Origin: JAZDJJ01 sp043804035 | Lineage (GTDB): Bacteria > Bacteroidota > Bacteroidia > Palsa-948 | NCBI GenBank assembly: GCA_043804035.1 | Contig: JAZDJJ010000080.1 | Location: 1-16,862 of the forward strand | Direction: 5' to 3' | DNA length: 16,862 bases | Part shown: piece by piece, positions 1 to 7,970 of the stretch | Numbering within the stretch: the stretch's first letter is position 1 | Layout of the letters: the number at the start of each line of letters is the position of its first letter | Program-made: the position numbers and the translations under genes | The notes under the pieces: model-generated | Seen by the model: the letters and a program-made list of their open reading frames with translations, nothing else | Told to the model about the DNA's origin: nothing | The model's database searches: none

Positions 1-1367
1 CCACAAAATATTGAATCGCCAATGTCAATCAGAATTTTTGCATTGTTATTTAAGTGTTGTTTGCAATCGCTGAAAATTCGATACATTTCATCAAAGTAGC
101 TTTTAGCCATTATCGGAATTCTTGAATCGTATGCTTTCTTGTTTAACTCTATCAAAGTTGATTTTAGAATTTTACTTTTTGAAGAAATGTCTAAACCATT
201 CACATAGGCGTATTCTTTTTTTACATCGTTGATTCCGCTTGTCAATGCCTGGTCTCTGAAAAATCGCAAATCATTTTCGTATTGTAAATAGCGAAGAAAC
301 CATAACTCAACTTTTGTATTTCTAAAATAATTTGTTCCATTCAAATAGGGTGGGCTAGTAATGATTGCTCCGATTTTTAAATCATTTATTCTGCTAATAT
401 TCTTTGCATTTGCTAAAATTAATTCGTGATTTGCTTTTAATGTGTAACTAAAATTCACAACATCCTCTGCGATGTCGGTAATTTTTTGAGGAAGTATTTC
501 TTCAAATGTGGTAAACTCTTTTTTAAGTTCTTTTTCGGTTTTAAATCTCACATCGCCAGCTTTCTTTAAATGAGAAACTGGCAATAAGCAAGATAAAACT
601 GCAATGGTCAAGGTGTCTGCAAGTAATTCATCTTCTAATTTTACAATGTCAATGTAAGAACGAAGTTTCAAAATTTGATTTAGTGTTTCATCGGAGAAAT
701 ATTTGCTTTCAGCAAATAGCGTTTTGTACGCCTCTCTCATTGATTTGTCTTCTTCAAATTTGTCAAGCGAATGAAGCAAGGATTTAGTAATGTCTTTGAG
801 ATTGTCTGAAAGTTTTTTTCTCCGAACAGCCGTTGCTCTAAGTACTTTTGTTTTTGTCAGAATGAGATATTGCAACAATGGGTTCACCTCTGAATAAACA
901 GTTGAAATGCCTTTTTCGTCTGCTGCAAAAAGTGTTGTTCCTGTCCCTGCAAAGGGTTCATAAACTAAAGTGTCTTTGATTCCAAAGTTTTTGATAAGTG
1001 ATTTTACAAAGTCAGGTGAATAACCTTCAATGTAGGGATACCATCTTTGAAAAGGAGTGTCTTTGCTCTTTACAAATGTTACATCCTTTTTTGACATTCC
1101 GTTTGCCTTGTCAACTTCTGAAAGGTTTTGTTTTATCAGTCGTTTTACAACCTGATTGATTGACCTCTCTTGTTTGTCGGCAAACAAAGCAATCTGCTTG
1201 TAGCTTTTGATACCAATGAGTTCTTTGATTTCGTGAGTTGTCATTTCCTTGACCTTTGAATAGTAAGGAACTTCAGGTTCACTGAAAGCAAGTGTTATTG
1301 ATTTATCTTTTGAATCCTCAGCAGGATAGTCACTGAAGTAGATTGCTTTGTAAAATTGTTTTGCCAT
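1..1367 (-). CDS. DNA methyltransferase (N4-cytosine/N6-adenine type), C-terminus cut by window edge
   Basis: Modification enzyme that would transfer a methyl group from SAM to a DNA base. The open frame runs from ATG at 1367 off the left edge, giving 455 codons with no stop. Visible motifs in order: a motif-X-like block RWYPYIEGYS at residues 108-117, the SAM-binding motif I YEPFAGTGTT at 136-145, an acidic SEVNP at 159-163, and catalytic motif IV TSPPYLNG at 338-345. SPPY is typical of m4C and some m6A enzymes. The order X-I-IV with a long insert (about 165-335, probably helical) is seen here; class and target site cannot be told from this. Residues 40-80 could be a small helical DNA-binding segment. 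A good promoter lies just upstream (1405-1433). A restriction endonuclease partner, if any, would be beyond the left edge. Confidence 0.85.
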   Translation of the reverse strand, partial: MAKQFYKAIYFSDYPAEDSKDKSITLAFSEPEVPYYSKVKEMTTHEIKELIGIKSYKQIALFADKQERSINQVVKRLIKQNLSEVDKANGMSKKDVTFVKSKDTPFQRWYPYIEGYSPDFVKSLIKNFGIKDTLVYEPFAGTGTTLFAADEKGISTVYSEVNPLLQYLILTKTKVLRATAVRRKKLSDNLKDITKSLLHSLDKFEEDKSMREAYKTLFAESKYFSDETLNQILKLRSYIDIVKLEDELLADTLTIAVLSCLLPVSHLKKAGDVRFKTEKELKKEFTTFEEILPQKITDIAEDVVNFSYTLKANHELILANAKNISRINDLKIGAIITSPPYLNGTNYFRNTKVELWFLRYLQYENDLRFFRDQALTSGINDVKKEYAYVNGLDISSKSKILKSTLIELNKKAYDSRIPIMAKSYFDEMYRIFSDCKQHLNNNAKILIDIGDSIFC

Positions 1368-1404
1368 TTCTTGAAGTAAGTATCAGTTTATGATAGTTAC
1401 TTCG

Positions 1405-1433
1405 CAAACATACGAAACATTTTTTAATTCAAA
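1405..1433 (-). promoter_or_regulatory. Bacteroidetes-type promoter for the methyltransferase gene
   Basis: On the minus strand, TTTG (1430-1433) is followed by 17 bp and then TATGTTTG (1405-1412). This matches the Bacteroidetes housekeeping consensus TTTG / TAnnTTTG. It ends 37 bp before the ATG at 1367, a normal distance. Confidence 0.65.
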
Positions 1434-1481
1434 ACAAGTGCATAAGGAAAATTTGGCTCTTTGACTTTTGTCATTCCAAAT

Positions 1482-1541
1482 CAATAGTTCGGCTCCGTTC
1501 ACTACCTGTCTGCCGTCTGCACAGGCAGGCAAGTAATCAAT
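1482..1541. repeat. Dispersed repeat copy carrying an inserted hairpin
   Basis: Read on the minus strand this is ATTGATTACTTG ... GTAGTGAACGGAGCCGAACTATTG, the same unit that occurs in tandem at 10637-10701. This copy contains about 25 extra bases in the middle. The insert forms a hairpin: TGTCTGCC at 1507-1514 pairs with GGCAGGCA at 1524-1531 (8 bp with one G-T) around a 9-nt loop. The insert is much richer in G+C than the flanks. Confidence 0.6.
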
Positions 1542-1595
1542 AATCGTAATTATTTAGGATGGTTAACAATAATTTTTTTAATTCGTTAGGAGAAA

Positions 1596-1691
1596 ATGGA
1601 AAATAGTATGGAAAATATCAATGTGAAAAAAGAGAATAGAAAGAAAACATCTATCCGGACATTTCAAGAACTGAATTTTTCTATTTTCTAA
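1596..1691 (+). CDS. Short ORF, 31 codons, doubtful
   Basis: ATG at 1596 lies just after TTAGGAGA, a rare good Shine-Dalgarno match for this window. The predicted peptide is 31 residues, lysine- and asparagine-rich, and starts MENSMENINVKKENRKK. It stops 6 bp before the left inverted repeat of the adjacent IS. It may be a real small protein, the first codons of a gene altered by the insertion, or chance. No family is recognised. Apart from this ORF, the promoter at 1405 and the repeat at 1482, I see nothing in 1380-1697. Confidence 0.2.
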   Translation: MENSMENINVKKENRKKTSIRTFQELNFSIF

Positions 1692-1697
1692 TTACTT

Positions 1698-1711
1698 ACT
1701 GATGTTACGCA
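1698..1711 (+). repeat. Left terminal inverted repeat of the IS
   Basis: ACTGATGTTACGCA, exact reverse complement of 2805-2818. It lies 3 bp outside the transposase stop codon. Confidence 0.8.
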
Positions 1712-1714
1712 GAA

Positions 1715-2782
1715 TTAAGCCACTTTTTTAAAATCGGGTGTTAATAACTTTTGTAATTCTTGTTTTGCTTTTCGCAGAGCCACAATATTCAGATAGTTTT
1801 TTAATGCAAAATGATTTTTGTTTTTTCTCACTTTCAATAATTCAAATTGGTTAAATGCCGAGATGGATGCAATGAAATGACTCTTTTGTGTAGTAACTCT
1901 TCGTGTTGGCGATTTTGAAAAAGAAGCATTGCTTTTAATGGACTTATGGTACTCCTCTGCTTTCCACCGTTTTTTGTAGATTGTAGTAATTTGTTCGTAT
2001 GACAAATTCAAATCGTTAGAAGCCAGATAGAGCGCAGCGGTATCATTTCCGTTTTTGAAAACTTGGCAAGTGATGAGAATTGGAAAATCCAATTGTTCAA
2101 CAAAAACCACCGCAGTGCGCCCCTCTAGTTTCAGTGACTTGATACTTGTATAACGACCGTTGATTTTATCCTCCAATGTCAAAGCAACTTTTCTATTGGA
2201 CTTGATAGCGAAAATAAATTTACTTCTGTGCTGTTGTTCAATGAACCGCATATTCTCACTATTGCCAAACCAACTATCTGCCAGCACATATTCAAAATCA
2301 AGATTACAAAAAGCGTGAGCCACAAGTTTTCGGAATAATTCATTTTTACTTTCCTTGCTTTTCCTCATAAGTTTTCCTTTCTTGTTGATGGTTTGAATCG
2401 GTTTGGTCACAAATTCTACGCCTGCGGGAACGCTCATTTTTCCACTATAATATAAACCTGTGAGCAGACAAACTCCTTTTACATGTTTTCCTGAAGCATG
2501 GTCGTAGTGCCAGCATATCAATTTATTTTCGTCAGTGTACGGTTTTGCTTCTATACTTTCATCTACAATGAATACGGCTCCTTTGTCTCTGATCTCATGA
2601 CAAATTGGCTTGGCGCTTTTCCATAAATATTCTTCATTCATATATCCACTCGATAAAAGACGAGTAAATTGGTCATGACTAATGGTTCCTTCCATCATGG
2701 AAGATAAACCGGTGCAAGTTATCGCTCCCTGACTTACCATCAGAGATTCCCGGTACAAATCGGTTATGTTATTAACATCCAT
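1715..2782 (-). CDS. DDE transposase, IS4 clan (IS701-like)
   Basis: Cuts and joins the ends of the surrounding 1.12-kb element. The protein is 355 residues. The first catalytic Asp is D74 in FIVDES, the second is D169 in LADSWFGN, and the Glu is E276 inside Y269-KK-R272-WKA-E276-EYHKSI-K283. That last block fits the Y(2)R(3)E(6)K signature of IS4-type transposases exactly. The frame is intact and all key residues are present, so the element may be active. ATG at 2782 is only 4 bp after a TAATTTTG box (2787-2794), so the message would be leaderless or nearly so. The next in-frame Met is residue 15. Confidence 0.88.
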   Translation of the reverse strand: MDVNNITDLYRESLMVSQGAITCTGLSSMMEGTISHDQFTRLLSSGYMNEEYLWKSAKPICHEIRDKGAVFIVDESIEAKPYTDENKLICWHYDHASGKHVKGVCLLTGLYYSGKMSVPAGVEFVTKPIQTINKKGKLMRKSKESKNELFRKLVAHAFCNLDFEYVLADSWFGNSENMRFIEQQHRSKFIFAIKSNRKVALTLEDKINGRYTSIKSLKLEGRTAVVFVEQLDFPILITCQVFKNGNDTAALYLASNDLNLSYEQITTIYKKRWKAEEYHKSIKSNASFSKSPTRRVTTQKSHFIASISAFNQFELLKVRKNKNHFALKNYLNIVALRKAKQELQKLLTPDFKKVA

Positions 2783-2786
2783 ATCG

Positions 2787-2794
2787 CAAAATTA
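2787..2794 (-). promoter_or_regulatory. Possible -7 box of the transposase promoter
   Basis: TAATTTTG on the minus strand fits TAnnTTTG. No -33 box is found at 17-23 bp; the nearest TTG (2819-2821) is 24 bp away and lies just outside the IS end. Weak without support from transcript mapping. Confidence 0.3.
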
Positions 2795-2804
2795 CATTTA
2801 TATT

Positions 2805-2818
2805 TGCGTAACATCAGT
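2805..2818 (-). repeat. Right terminal inverted repeat of the IS
   Basis: TGCGTAACATCAGT on the plus strand, exact reverse complement of 1698-1711. It lies 22 bp upstream of the transposase ATG. Confidence 0.8.
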
Positions 2819-2889
2819 CAATAATCAATGATTTAATTTAATAGTTGGTCCAAAACAGAACATAATCCATTTATTTTATTCAGCAAATA

Positions 2890-2910
2890 CCCCGACCCTC
2901 TGGGTCGTGG
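2890..2910 (+). repeat. Left-end hairpin of the IS200-like element
   Basis: CCCCGACCC-TCT-GGGTCGTGG: an 8- to 9-bp stem and short loop with one imperfect pair. It is the same sequence as the right hairpin except for one base (T for G). TnpA of this family recognises such subterminal hairpins. Confidence 0.75.
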
Positions 2911-2931
2911 CAGAATGCTTAAGTTTGGATC

Positions 2932-3375
2932 GTGAGTAAACATATATTTAAAAACCATAACAAAACTCTTTTGCTGTATCACATAGTGTGTCCTGCGAAA
3001 TATAGAAGAAAAATATTTACCGATGAAGTAGAAAGCACACTGAAAAAAGTTTGTTTGGAAATCCAGGAGCGATACGAAATAATTTTTGTAGAAATTGGAG
3101 CGGATGAAGACCATATTCATTTTTTGGTACAAAGCGTTCCAACGTGGGACGTAAGAAAAATTGTAACGACAATAAAAAGTATAACAGCGAAGCAAATATA
3201 TTTGCACCATCCAGATGTGAAAAAGTTTTTGTGGGGAGGGAATATATGGACGAGCGGTTATTATGCGAACACAGTGGGTCAATATGGAAATGAAAAAACA
3301 ATACAACGATATGTGCAAAATCAAGGCGGAAAATATAAACAGATTCATCGTGGGCAATTGTATTTGGATGTTTGA
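2932..3375 (+). CDS. tnpA: IS200/IS605-family transposase TnpA (Y1 HUH nuclease)
   Basis: Single-strand DNA transposase that nicks next to the end hairpins and forms a 5'-phosphotyrosine link. The protein is 147 residues, a normal family length. The HUH metal-binding motif is H61-I62-H63 in DEDHIHFLV. The conserved LWGGNIWTSGYYANTVG block spans 100-116, and the catalytic tyrosine is probably Y127 in IQRYVQNQ. The start is GTG at 2932 with no Shine-Dalgarno sequence, in keeping with the low expression usual for these genes. The stop lies 2 bp before the right hairpin. No tnpB accessory gene is present. The frame is intact, so the element is potentially mobile. Confidence 0.92.
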   Translation: MSKHIFKNHNKTLLLYHIVCPAKYRRKIFTDEVESTLKKVCLEIQERYEIIFVEIGADEDHIHFLVQSVPTWDVRKIVTTIKSITAKQIYLHHPDVKKFLWGGNIWTSGYYANTVGQYGNEKTIQRYVQNQGGKYKQIHRGQLYLDV

Positions 3376-3377
3376 TA

Positions 3378-3398
3378 CCCCGACCCTCTGGGTCGGGG
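3378..3398 (+). repeat. Right-end hairpin of the IS200-like element
   Basis: CCCCGACCC-TCT-GGGTCGGGG: a perfect 9-bp stem with a 3-nt loop, directly after the tnpA stop. It may also act as a transcription stop for tnpA, although no T-run follows directly. Confidence 0.75.
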
Positions 3399-3401
3399 AG
3401 T

Positions 3402-3500
3402 TTCATTAACATTGCATTGTTAATAATTTTTTACTTTTACCTGCTCGTATTGAGCTTACCGAAATACAAGTATATAGGAGTTATGGATATACTAAATTAG
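3402..3500 (+). pseudogene. Possible C-terminal remnant of a membrane-protein gene
   Basis: Right after the IS200-like element, one plus-strand frame encodes a strongly hydrophobic stretch (IALLIIFYFYLLVLSL) followed by a short polar tail, PKYKYIGVMDILN, and a TAG stop at 3498-3500. That stop lies 5 bp before the glycosyltransferase ATG, the spacing expected for an upstream operon partner. A membrane-spanning C-terminus fits an O-unit flippase or polymerase, but this is inference. Another frame is also open here, running straight into the glycosyltransferase, so chance cannot be excluded. If real, the rest of the gene was lost at the IS side. Confidence 0.25.
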
Positions 3501-3505
3501 AAGAT

Positions 3506-4624
3506 ATGATTATTGCAGTCAATACTCGCTTACTTCTCAAAGACAAATTAGAAGGCATCGGTTGGTTTACCTTTGAATCGCTGAAGATAATTACAAAAAA
3601 TCATCCCGAACATAAATTTCTCTTTTTGTTTGACCGACCTTTTAGTAATGAATTTATTTTTTCTAATAATATTTCTCCGATTGTAATTGGTCCGCCCTCG
3701 CGTCATCCATTTCTTTGGTACTGGTGGTTTGAATATTCTCTTCCAAAAATTTTCAACCGTCATAAACCCGATTTGTTTCTTTCGCCTGATGGATATCTTT
3801 CTCTACGTTCATCGGTAAAATCAATCCCTGTCATTCATGATTTGAACTTTGAACATTATCCCCAAGATATTCCTTTCATCACAAGTAGATATTACAAAAA
3901 ATATTTCCCTCTTTTCGCGAAAAAAGCATCACGCATTGCAACGGTTTCGGAATATTCAAAACAAGATATTTCAAATCTTTACAATATTCCTTCAGAAAAA
4001 ATTGATGTTGTGTATGATGGAGCAAATGAATCATTCAAGAACCAAGAACTAAATTCACCATTCAGGGAGAAGTGGAGCAAAGTTGAGTATTTTCTTTTTA
4101 TCGGGGCGCTTCTTCCGAGAAAAAATATAGCACGACTGCTTCAGGCATTTGAACAATTCAAAAAATCTTCATCTTCAAAAACAAAATTAGTTATTGCGGG
4201 AGGAAAGATGTGGAAGACAAGCGACATTGAAAATGTTTATAGCAACATGAATTTCCGCGATGATGTTATTTTTACGGGAAGATTAGGAATAGATGAATTG
4301 AAATATGTGATGTCTTCGGCACTCGCCTTAGTTTTTGTACCTTATTTTGAAGGATTCGGAATTCCAATTGTAGAAGCAATGTATAGCGATGTGCCGGTGA
4401 TAACTTCAAATGTAACTTCTATGCCCGAAATATCAGGCAATGCCGCACTGCTGGTTGATCCATTCTCAATAGATTCAATCAAAGATGGAATGATGAAAAT
4501 TTACAAAGATGAAACGCTGAGAAAGCAACTAATAGCAAATGGACGAAAGCAAAGAGAAAAATTTTCGTGGGATAAAACAGCAAGATTACTTTGGCAAAGT
4601 ATAGAAAATGTTATTTCAAAATAA
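3506..4624 (+). CDS. Glycosyltransferase family 4 (GT-B fold)
   Basis: Transfers a sugar from a nucleotide-sugar donor to a growing glycan on the cytoplasmic face; donor and acceptor are unknown. The protein is 372 residues, a normal GT4 length. The N-terminal Rossmann domain covers roughly 1-190 and contains IPVIHDLNFEHYP (108-120) and RIATVSEYSKQDI (143-155). The C-terminal donor domain begins with FIGALLPRKN (198-207, with the R and K that contact the diphosphate). It carries the EX7E signature at E282 and E290 in FEGFGIPIVEAM, then VTSMPEISGNAALLVDP (303-319). ATG at 3506 is chosen because the protein then begins MIIAVNTRLL, as in relatives. The gene is convergent with the rRNA module, ending 43 bp from the tRNA-Ala gene. 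It probably belongs to the same polysaccharide pathway as 6969-10606. Confidence 0.92.
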   Translation: MIIAVNTRLLLKDKLEGIGWFTFESLKIITKNHPEHKFLFLFDRPFSNEFIFSNNISPIVIGPPSRHPFLWYWWFEYSLPKIFNRHKPDLFLSPDGYLSLRSSVKSIPVIHDLNFEHYPQDIPFITSRYYKKYFPLFAKKASRIATVSEYSKQDISNLYNIPSEKIDVVYDGANESFKNQELNSPFREKWSKVEYFLFIGALLPRKNIARLLQAFEQFKKSSSSKTKLVIAGGKMWKTSDIENVYSNMNFRDDVIFTGRLGIDELKYVMSSALALVFVPYFEGFGIPIVEAMYSDVPVITSNVTSMPEISGNAALLVDPFSIDSIKDGMMKIYKDETLRKQLIANGRKQREKFSWDKTARLLWQSIENVISK

Positions 4625-4631
4625 TACTTAC

Positions 4632-4663
4632 ATTTTGAATTTACAAGTAAGAAGATTCAAAAT
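4632..4663. terminator. Inverted repeat between convergent genes, possible two-way terminator
   Basis: ATTTTGAAT (4632-4640) and ATTCAAAAT (4655-4663) are perfect complements around a 14-nt loop. It sits between the glycosyltransferase stop and the 3' end of tRNA-Ala, where a stop for both strands is expected. The stem is AT-rich and lacks a clean T-run, so termination strength is doubtful. Confidence 0.4.
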
Positions 4664-4667
4664 TCAG

Positions 4668-4741
4668 TGGAGGTGAACGGAATCGAACCGATGACTTCCT
4701 GCTTGCAAGGCAGGCGCTCTAGCCAGCTGAGCTACACCCCC
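4668..4741 (-). tRNA. tRNA-Ala (anticodon TGC)
   Basis: 74 nt. The acceptor stem GGGGGTG pairs with CACCTCC (one G-T), the D arm is GCTCAGCTGGCTAGAGC, the anticodon arm CTGCCTTGCAAGCAG contains TGC (4705-4707 on the complement), and the T loop is GTTCGATTC. The 3' CCA is not encoded. It is the last gene of the 16S-Ile-Ala set, and no 23S gene follows within the window. Confidence 0.97.
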
Positions 4742-4872
4742 TTAATAAAATTGTTTCTTATTTATTGATTGCTGATAAATTTATTTTGGCCATAAATTTA
4801 CCGATGAATAATGAAAAAATCAGTAAATCTGTGGCTTATTCTAGTTTTTTGTGTAAGTTGTTAAGATAATTG

Positions 4873-4946
4873 TAGTCCCGAGAAGAGTTGAACTTCTGAC
4901 CCCCACATTATCAGTGTGGTGCTCTAACCAACTGAGCTACGGGACT
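4873..4946 (-). tRNA. tRNA-Ile (anticodon GAT)
   Basis: 74 nt. The acceptor stem AGTCCCG pairs with CGGGACT, the D arm is GCTCAGTTGGTTAGAGC, the anticodon arm CCACACTGATAATGTGG contains GAT, and the T loop is GTTCAACTC. The 3' CCA is not encoded. It lies 115 bp downstream of the 16S 3' end and 131 bp upstream of tRNA-Ala, the usual Ile-Ala spacer order of bacterial rRNA operons. The spacers are AT-rich with only minor palindromes (for example AATCTTAAGATT at 5031-5042). Confidence 0.97.
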
Positions 4947-5061
4947 AATTGATTATTGCCTATTTGAAGAATAATAATTAAAAAAATATGAAGGGTTGAT
5001 GAAGCAACAAATACATAATCTAAAGAGTTCAATCTTAAGATTACAAACAAATCCCCTCCAA

Positions 5062-6593
<1,532 letters not shown>

Positions 6594-6909
6594 AATTTGA
6601 TCTTAACTCGCTCTATCCATCACTACCTCTTCTTCTAAACTCTTTCCAAAAATGAAAAGAGAGTATTAAGTTTTATGCAAACTCAAAAGAAGAATACAGT
6701 TGAGATAAGATAAAGGAAAAATTATTCAGGGATTTCATTTGGTACCTCTTACTTTAAAAACAAATTCAAAGAAAGAGTTATTTGCTGCTTCATTTTAACC
6801 TTCAATATTTTCAAAGAACGAAATATTTTTTTTATTTTCCCTATAGAAAACTTAAAAGAAAATAAATATTTTTATTACAAATTTTCTTAAACTATTTTTT
6901 AAACAGATG
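6594..6909 (-). other. rRNA leader (untranslated), no gene
   Basis: AT-rich stretch between the putative rRNA promoter and the 16S 5' end; no coding frame is credible. It contains a boxA-like site (6809-6820). A short TTAAGAT close to the 16S 5' end (complement of 6602-6608) could pair with ATCTTAA in the 3' flank at 5031-5042 and may be part of the processing stem that brings the 16S ends together. This pairing is an inference from a 7-bp match only. Confidence 0.5.
6809..6820 (-). promoter_or_regulatory. boxA-like antitermination site in the rRNA leader
   Basis: CGTTCTTTGAAA on the minus strand resembles the boxA sequence (E. coli TGCTCTTTAACA) and the GTTCTTTGA motif common in Bacteroidetes rRNA leaders. 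Nus-factor binding here would allow transcription through the structured rRNA. Confidence 0.5.
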
Positions 6910-6917
6910 CAAAGGTA
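6910..6917 (-). promoter_or_regulatory. Probable rRNA promoter (-7 box)
   Basis: TACCTTTG on the minus strand matches the Bacteroidetes -7 consensus TAnnTTTG exactly. No clear TTTG -33 box is seen upstream, though the upstream DNA is very A/T-rich as in UP elements. It would give a leader of about 310 nt. It sits 52 bp after the epimerase stop codon, and no terminator is evident between them. Confidence 0.5.
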
Positions 6918-6968
6918 ATAATATTTTCATTCCACCTACATTATTTTTAAATTATTTTTTTTGGGCCT

Positions 6969-7970
6969 TTATTTGCTCAAATATTTAAACCAATCTTTTG
7001 TCGCAACAGCAATAGAATTTGGCTCCCACACGGGAGCATCTCGCCAGTAATCAATATTGTCAAGCATTATTCTTACACCATCTTCAAAAATAATTTCGGG
7101 TTTCCATCCAAGTACTTTTTTGATTTTAGAAATATCAGCAAAAGTACAATCCGGTTCACCGGGTCGCTTGGGAATGTAAGTTATTTTTCCCCCGAGCAAT
7201 TCTACCAGATGATTGATGCTATATGTGTTTCCACTCCCGACATTCATAATTTCTCCGGAACAATTCTCATTCTTTGCTGCCATAAAACAAGCGTTCACTA
7301 AGTCAGTAACGAAAGTAAAATCGCGGGTTTGTTTTCCATCGCCGACAACTGTATAAGATTTACCATTTAATTTTTGTGCCAGAAAAACTCCGAACACAGC
7401 TCCGTAAGTTCCTGATGTGCGCGCACGCGGACCGTACACATTGAAAAAGCGAAGCGAAGTAATATTCATTTTGTAAACTTGATGCCAGTGCATACAATAT
7501 TGTTCGCCTAAAAATTTTGTCAGGGAATATGGATACTGCGGACGGATTTCTGCTGATTCAGAAGTCGGATATTTATCAGGAATTCCATAGCAGGAAGAAG
7601 ATGCTGCATAAATAAATCGCTTTACTTTATTTTTTCTCGCTGCCTCCAAAATATTTATTGTTCCGTTCACATTTGAGTTGTGATATTCAAATGGTCGTTC
7701 TATGGAAGGAACAATATCAGCGAGAGCGGCTATGTGAAAAACATAATCTGCTTCTCTGAAAAGCGGAGCAATAGAAATATAATCACAAATATCATAATGA
7801 TGAAACTGAACGCGATGATTATTTTTATGATGTTCAATATTTTTTAGAGAACCTCTGGAAAGATTATCAATGATGATAACATCTAATCCTTCTTGTACTA
7901 ATCGGTCAACCATGTGGCTGCCGATGAAACCACATCCTCCTGTTACAATTGCTTTTTTTATGCTTGCCAT
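6969..7970 (-). CDS. NAD-dependent epimerase/dehydratase (extended SDR, GalE-like)
   Basis: Probably acts on a nucleotide-diphosphate sugar (4-epimerase type) in the cytoplasm. The protein is 333 residues. The NAD-binding TGGCGFIGSH lies at 10-19 and D35 ends strand 2. The catalytic set is S125/S126 in AASSSCYG plus Y148-SLT-K152. RFFNVYGPRA (about 174-183) and a DFTFVTDLVNA block are typical of the substrate domain, and RPGEPDCTFADISKIKKVLGW is a usual C-terminal block of this family. The exact substrate cannot be read from sequence. It is the last gene of the four-gene operon. Its ATG lies inside the end of the acyltransferase gene (13-nt overlap), which implies translational coupling. Confidence 0.9.
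   Translation of the reverse strand: MASIKKAIVTGGCGFIGSHMVDRLVQEGLDVIIIDNLSRGSLKNIEHHKNNHRVQFHHYDICDYISIAPLFREADYVFHIAALADIVPSIERPFEYHNSNVNGTINILEAARKNKVKRFIYAASSSCYGIPDKYPTSESAEIRPQYPYSLTKFLGEQYCMHWHQVYKMNITSLRFFNVYGPRARTSGTYGAVFGVFLAQKLNGKSYTVVGDGKQTRDFTFVTDLVNACFMAAKNENCSGEIMNVGSGNTYSINHLVELLGGKITYIPKRPGEPDCTFADISKIKKVLGWKPEIIFEDGVRIMLDNIDYWRDAPVWEPNSIAVATKDWFKYLSK

Larger units (their letters stand above)
1698..2818 (-). mobile_element. Complete insertion sequence, IS4/IS701 clan
   Basis: About 1.12 kb bounded by perfect 14-bp inverted repeats (ACTGATGTTACGCA at 1698-1711 and its complement at 2805-2818) with a single transposase ORF between them. The IS4-clan assignment rests on the DDE and YREK motifs of the transposase. 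The IS701 subgroup is a guess from overall look. No convincing target duplication is seen at the two flanks, so the true ends may lie a base or two away, or later rearrangement may have removed one flank. Confidence 0.8.
2876..3412 (+). mobile_element. IS200/IS605-family element (tnpA only); ends approximate
   Basis: A single HUH-type tnpA gene flanked on both sides by near-identical GC-rich hairpins (2890-2910 and 3378-3398), the expected arrangement of IS200 elements. These elements move as single strands, lack terminal inverted repeats and make no target duplication. The outer limits given are therefore estimates: cleavage should fall a short distance outside each hairpin. It lies only about 60 bp from the IS4-clan element. 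Confidence 0.75.

Noticed and set aside
1..1700. A complete restriction-modification or phage-defence island
   Set aside because: Only part of one methyltransferase is in view; no nuclease, helicase or other defence gene is visible.
2833..3412. Minus-strand open frames across the IS200-like element (174 and 131 codons)
   Set aside because: They run antisense to a clear tnpA and include the end hairpins; no family features.
3506..4624. A search by eye for 23S rRNA remnants downstream of tRNA-Ala
   Set aside because: This stretch is fully accounted for by an intact glycosyltransferase gene and holds no rRNA-like blocks.
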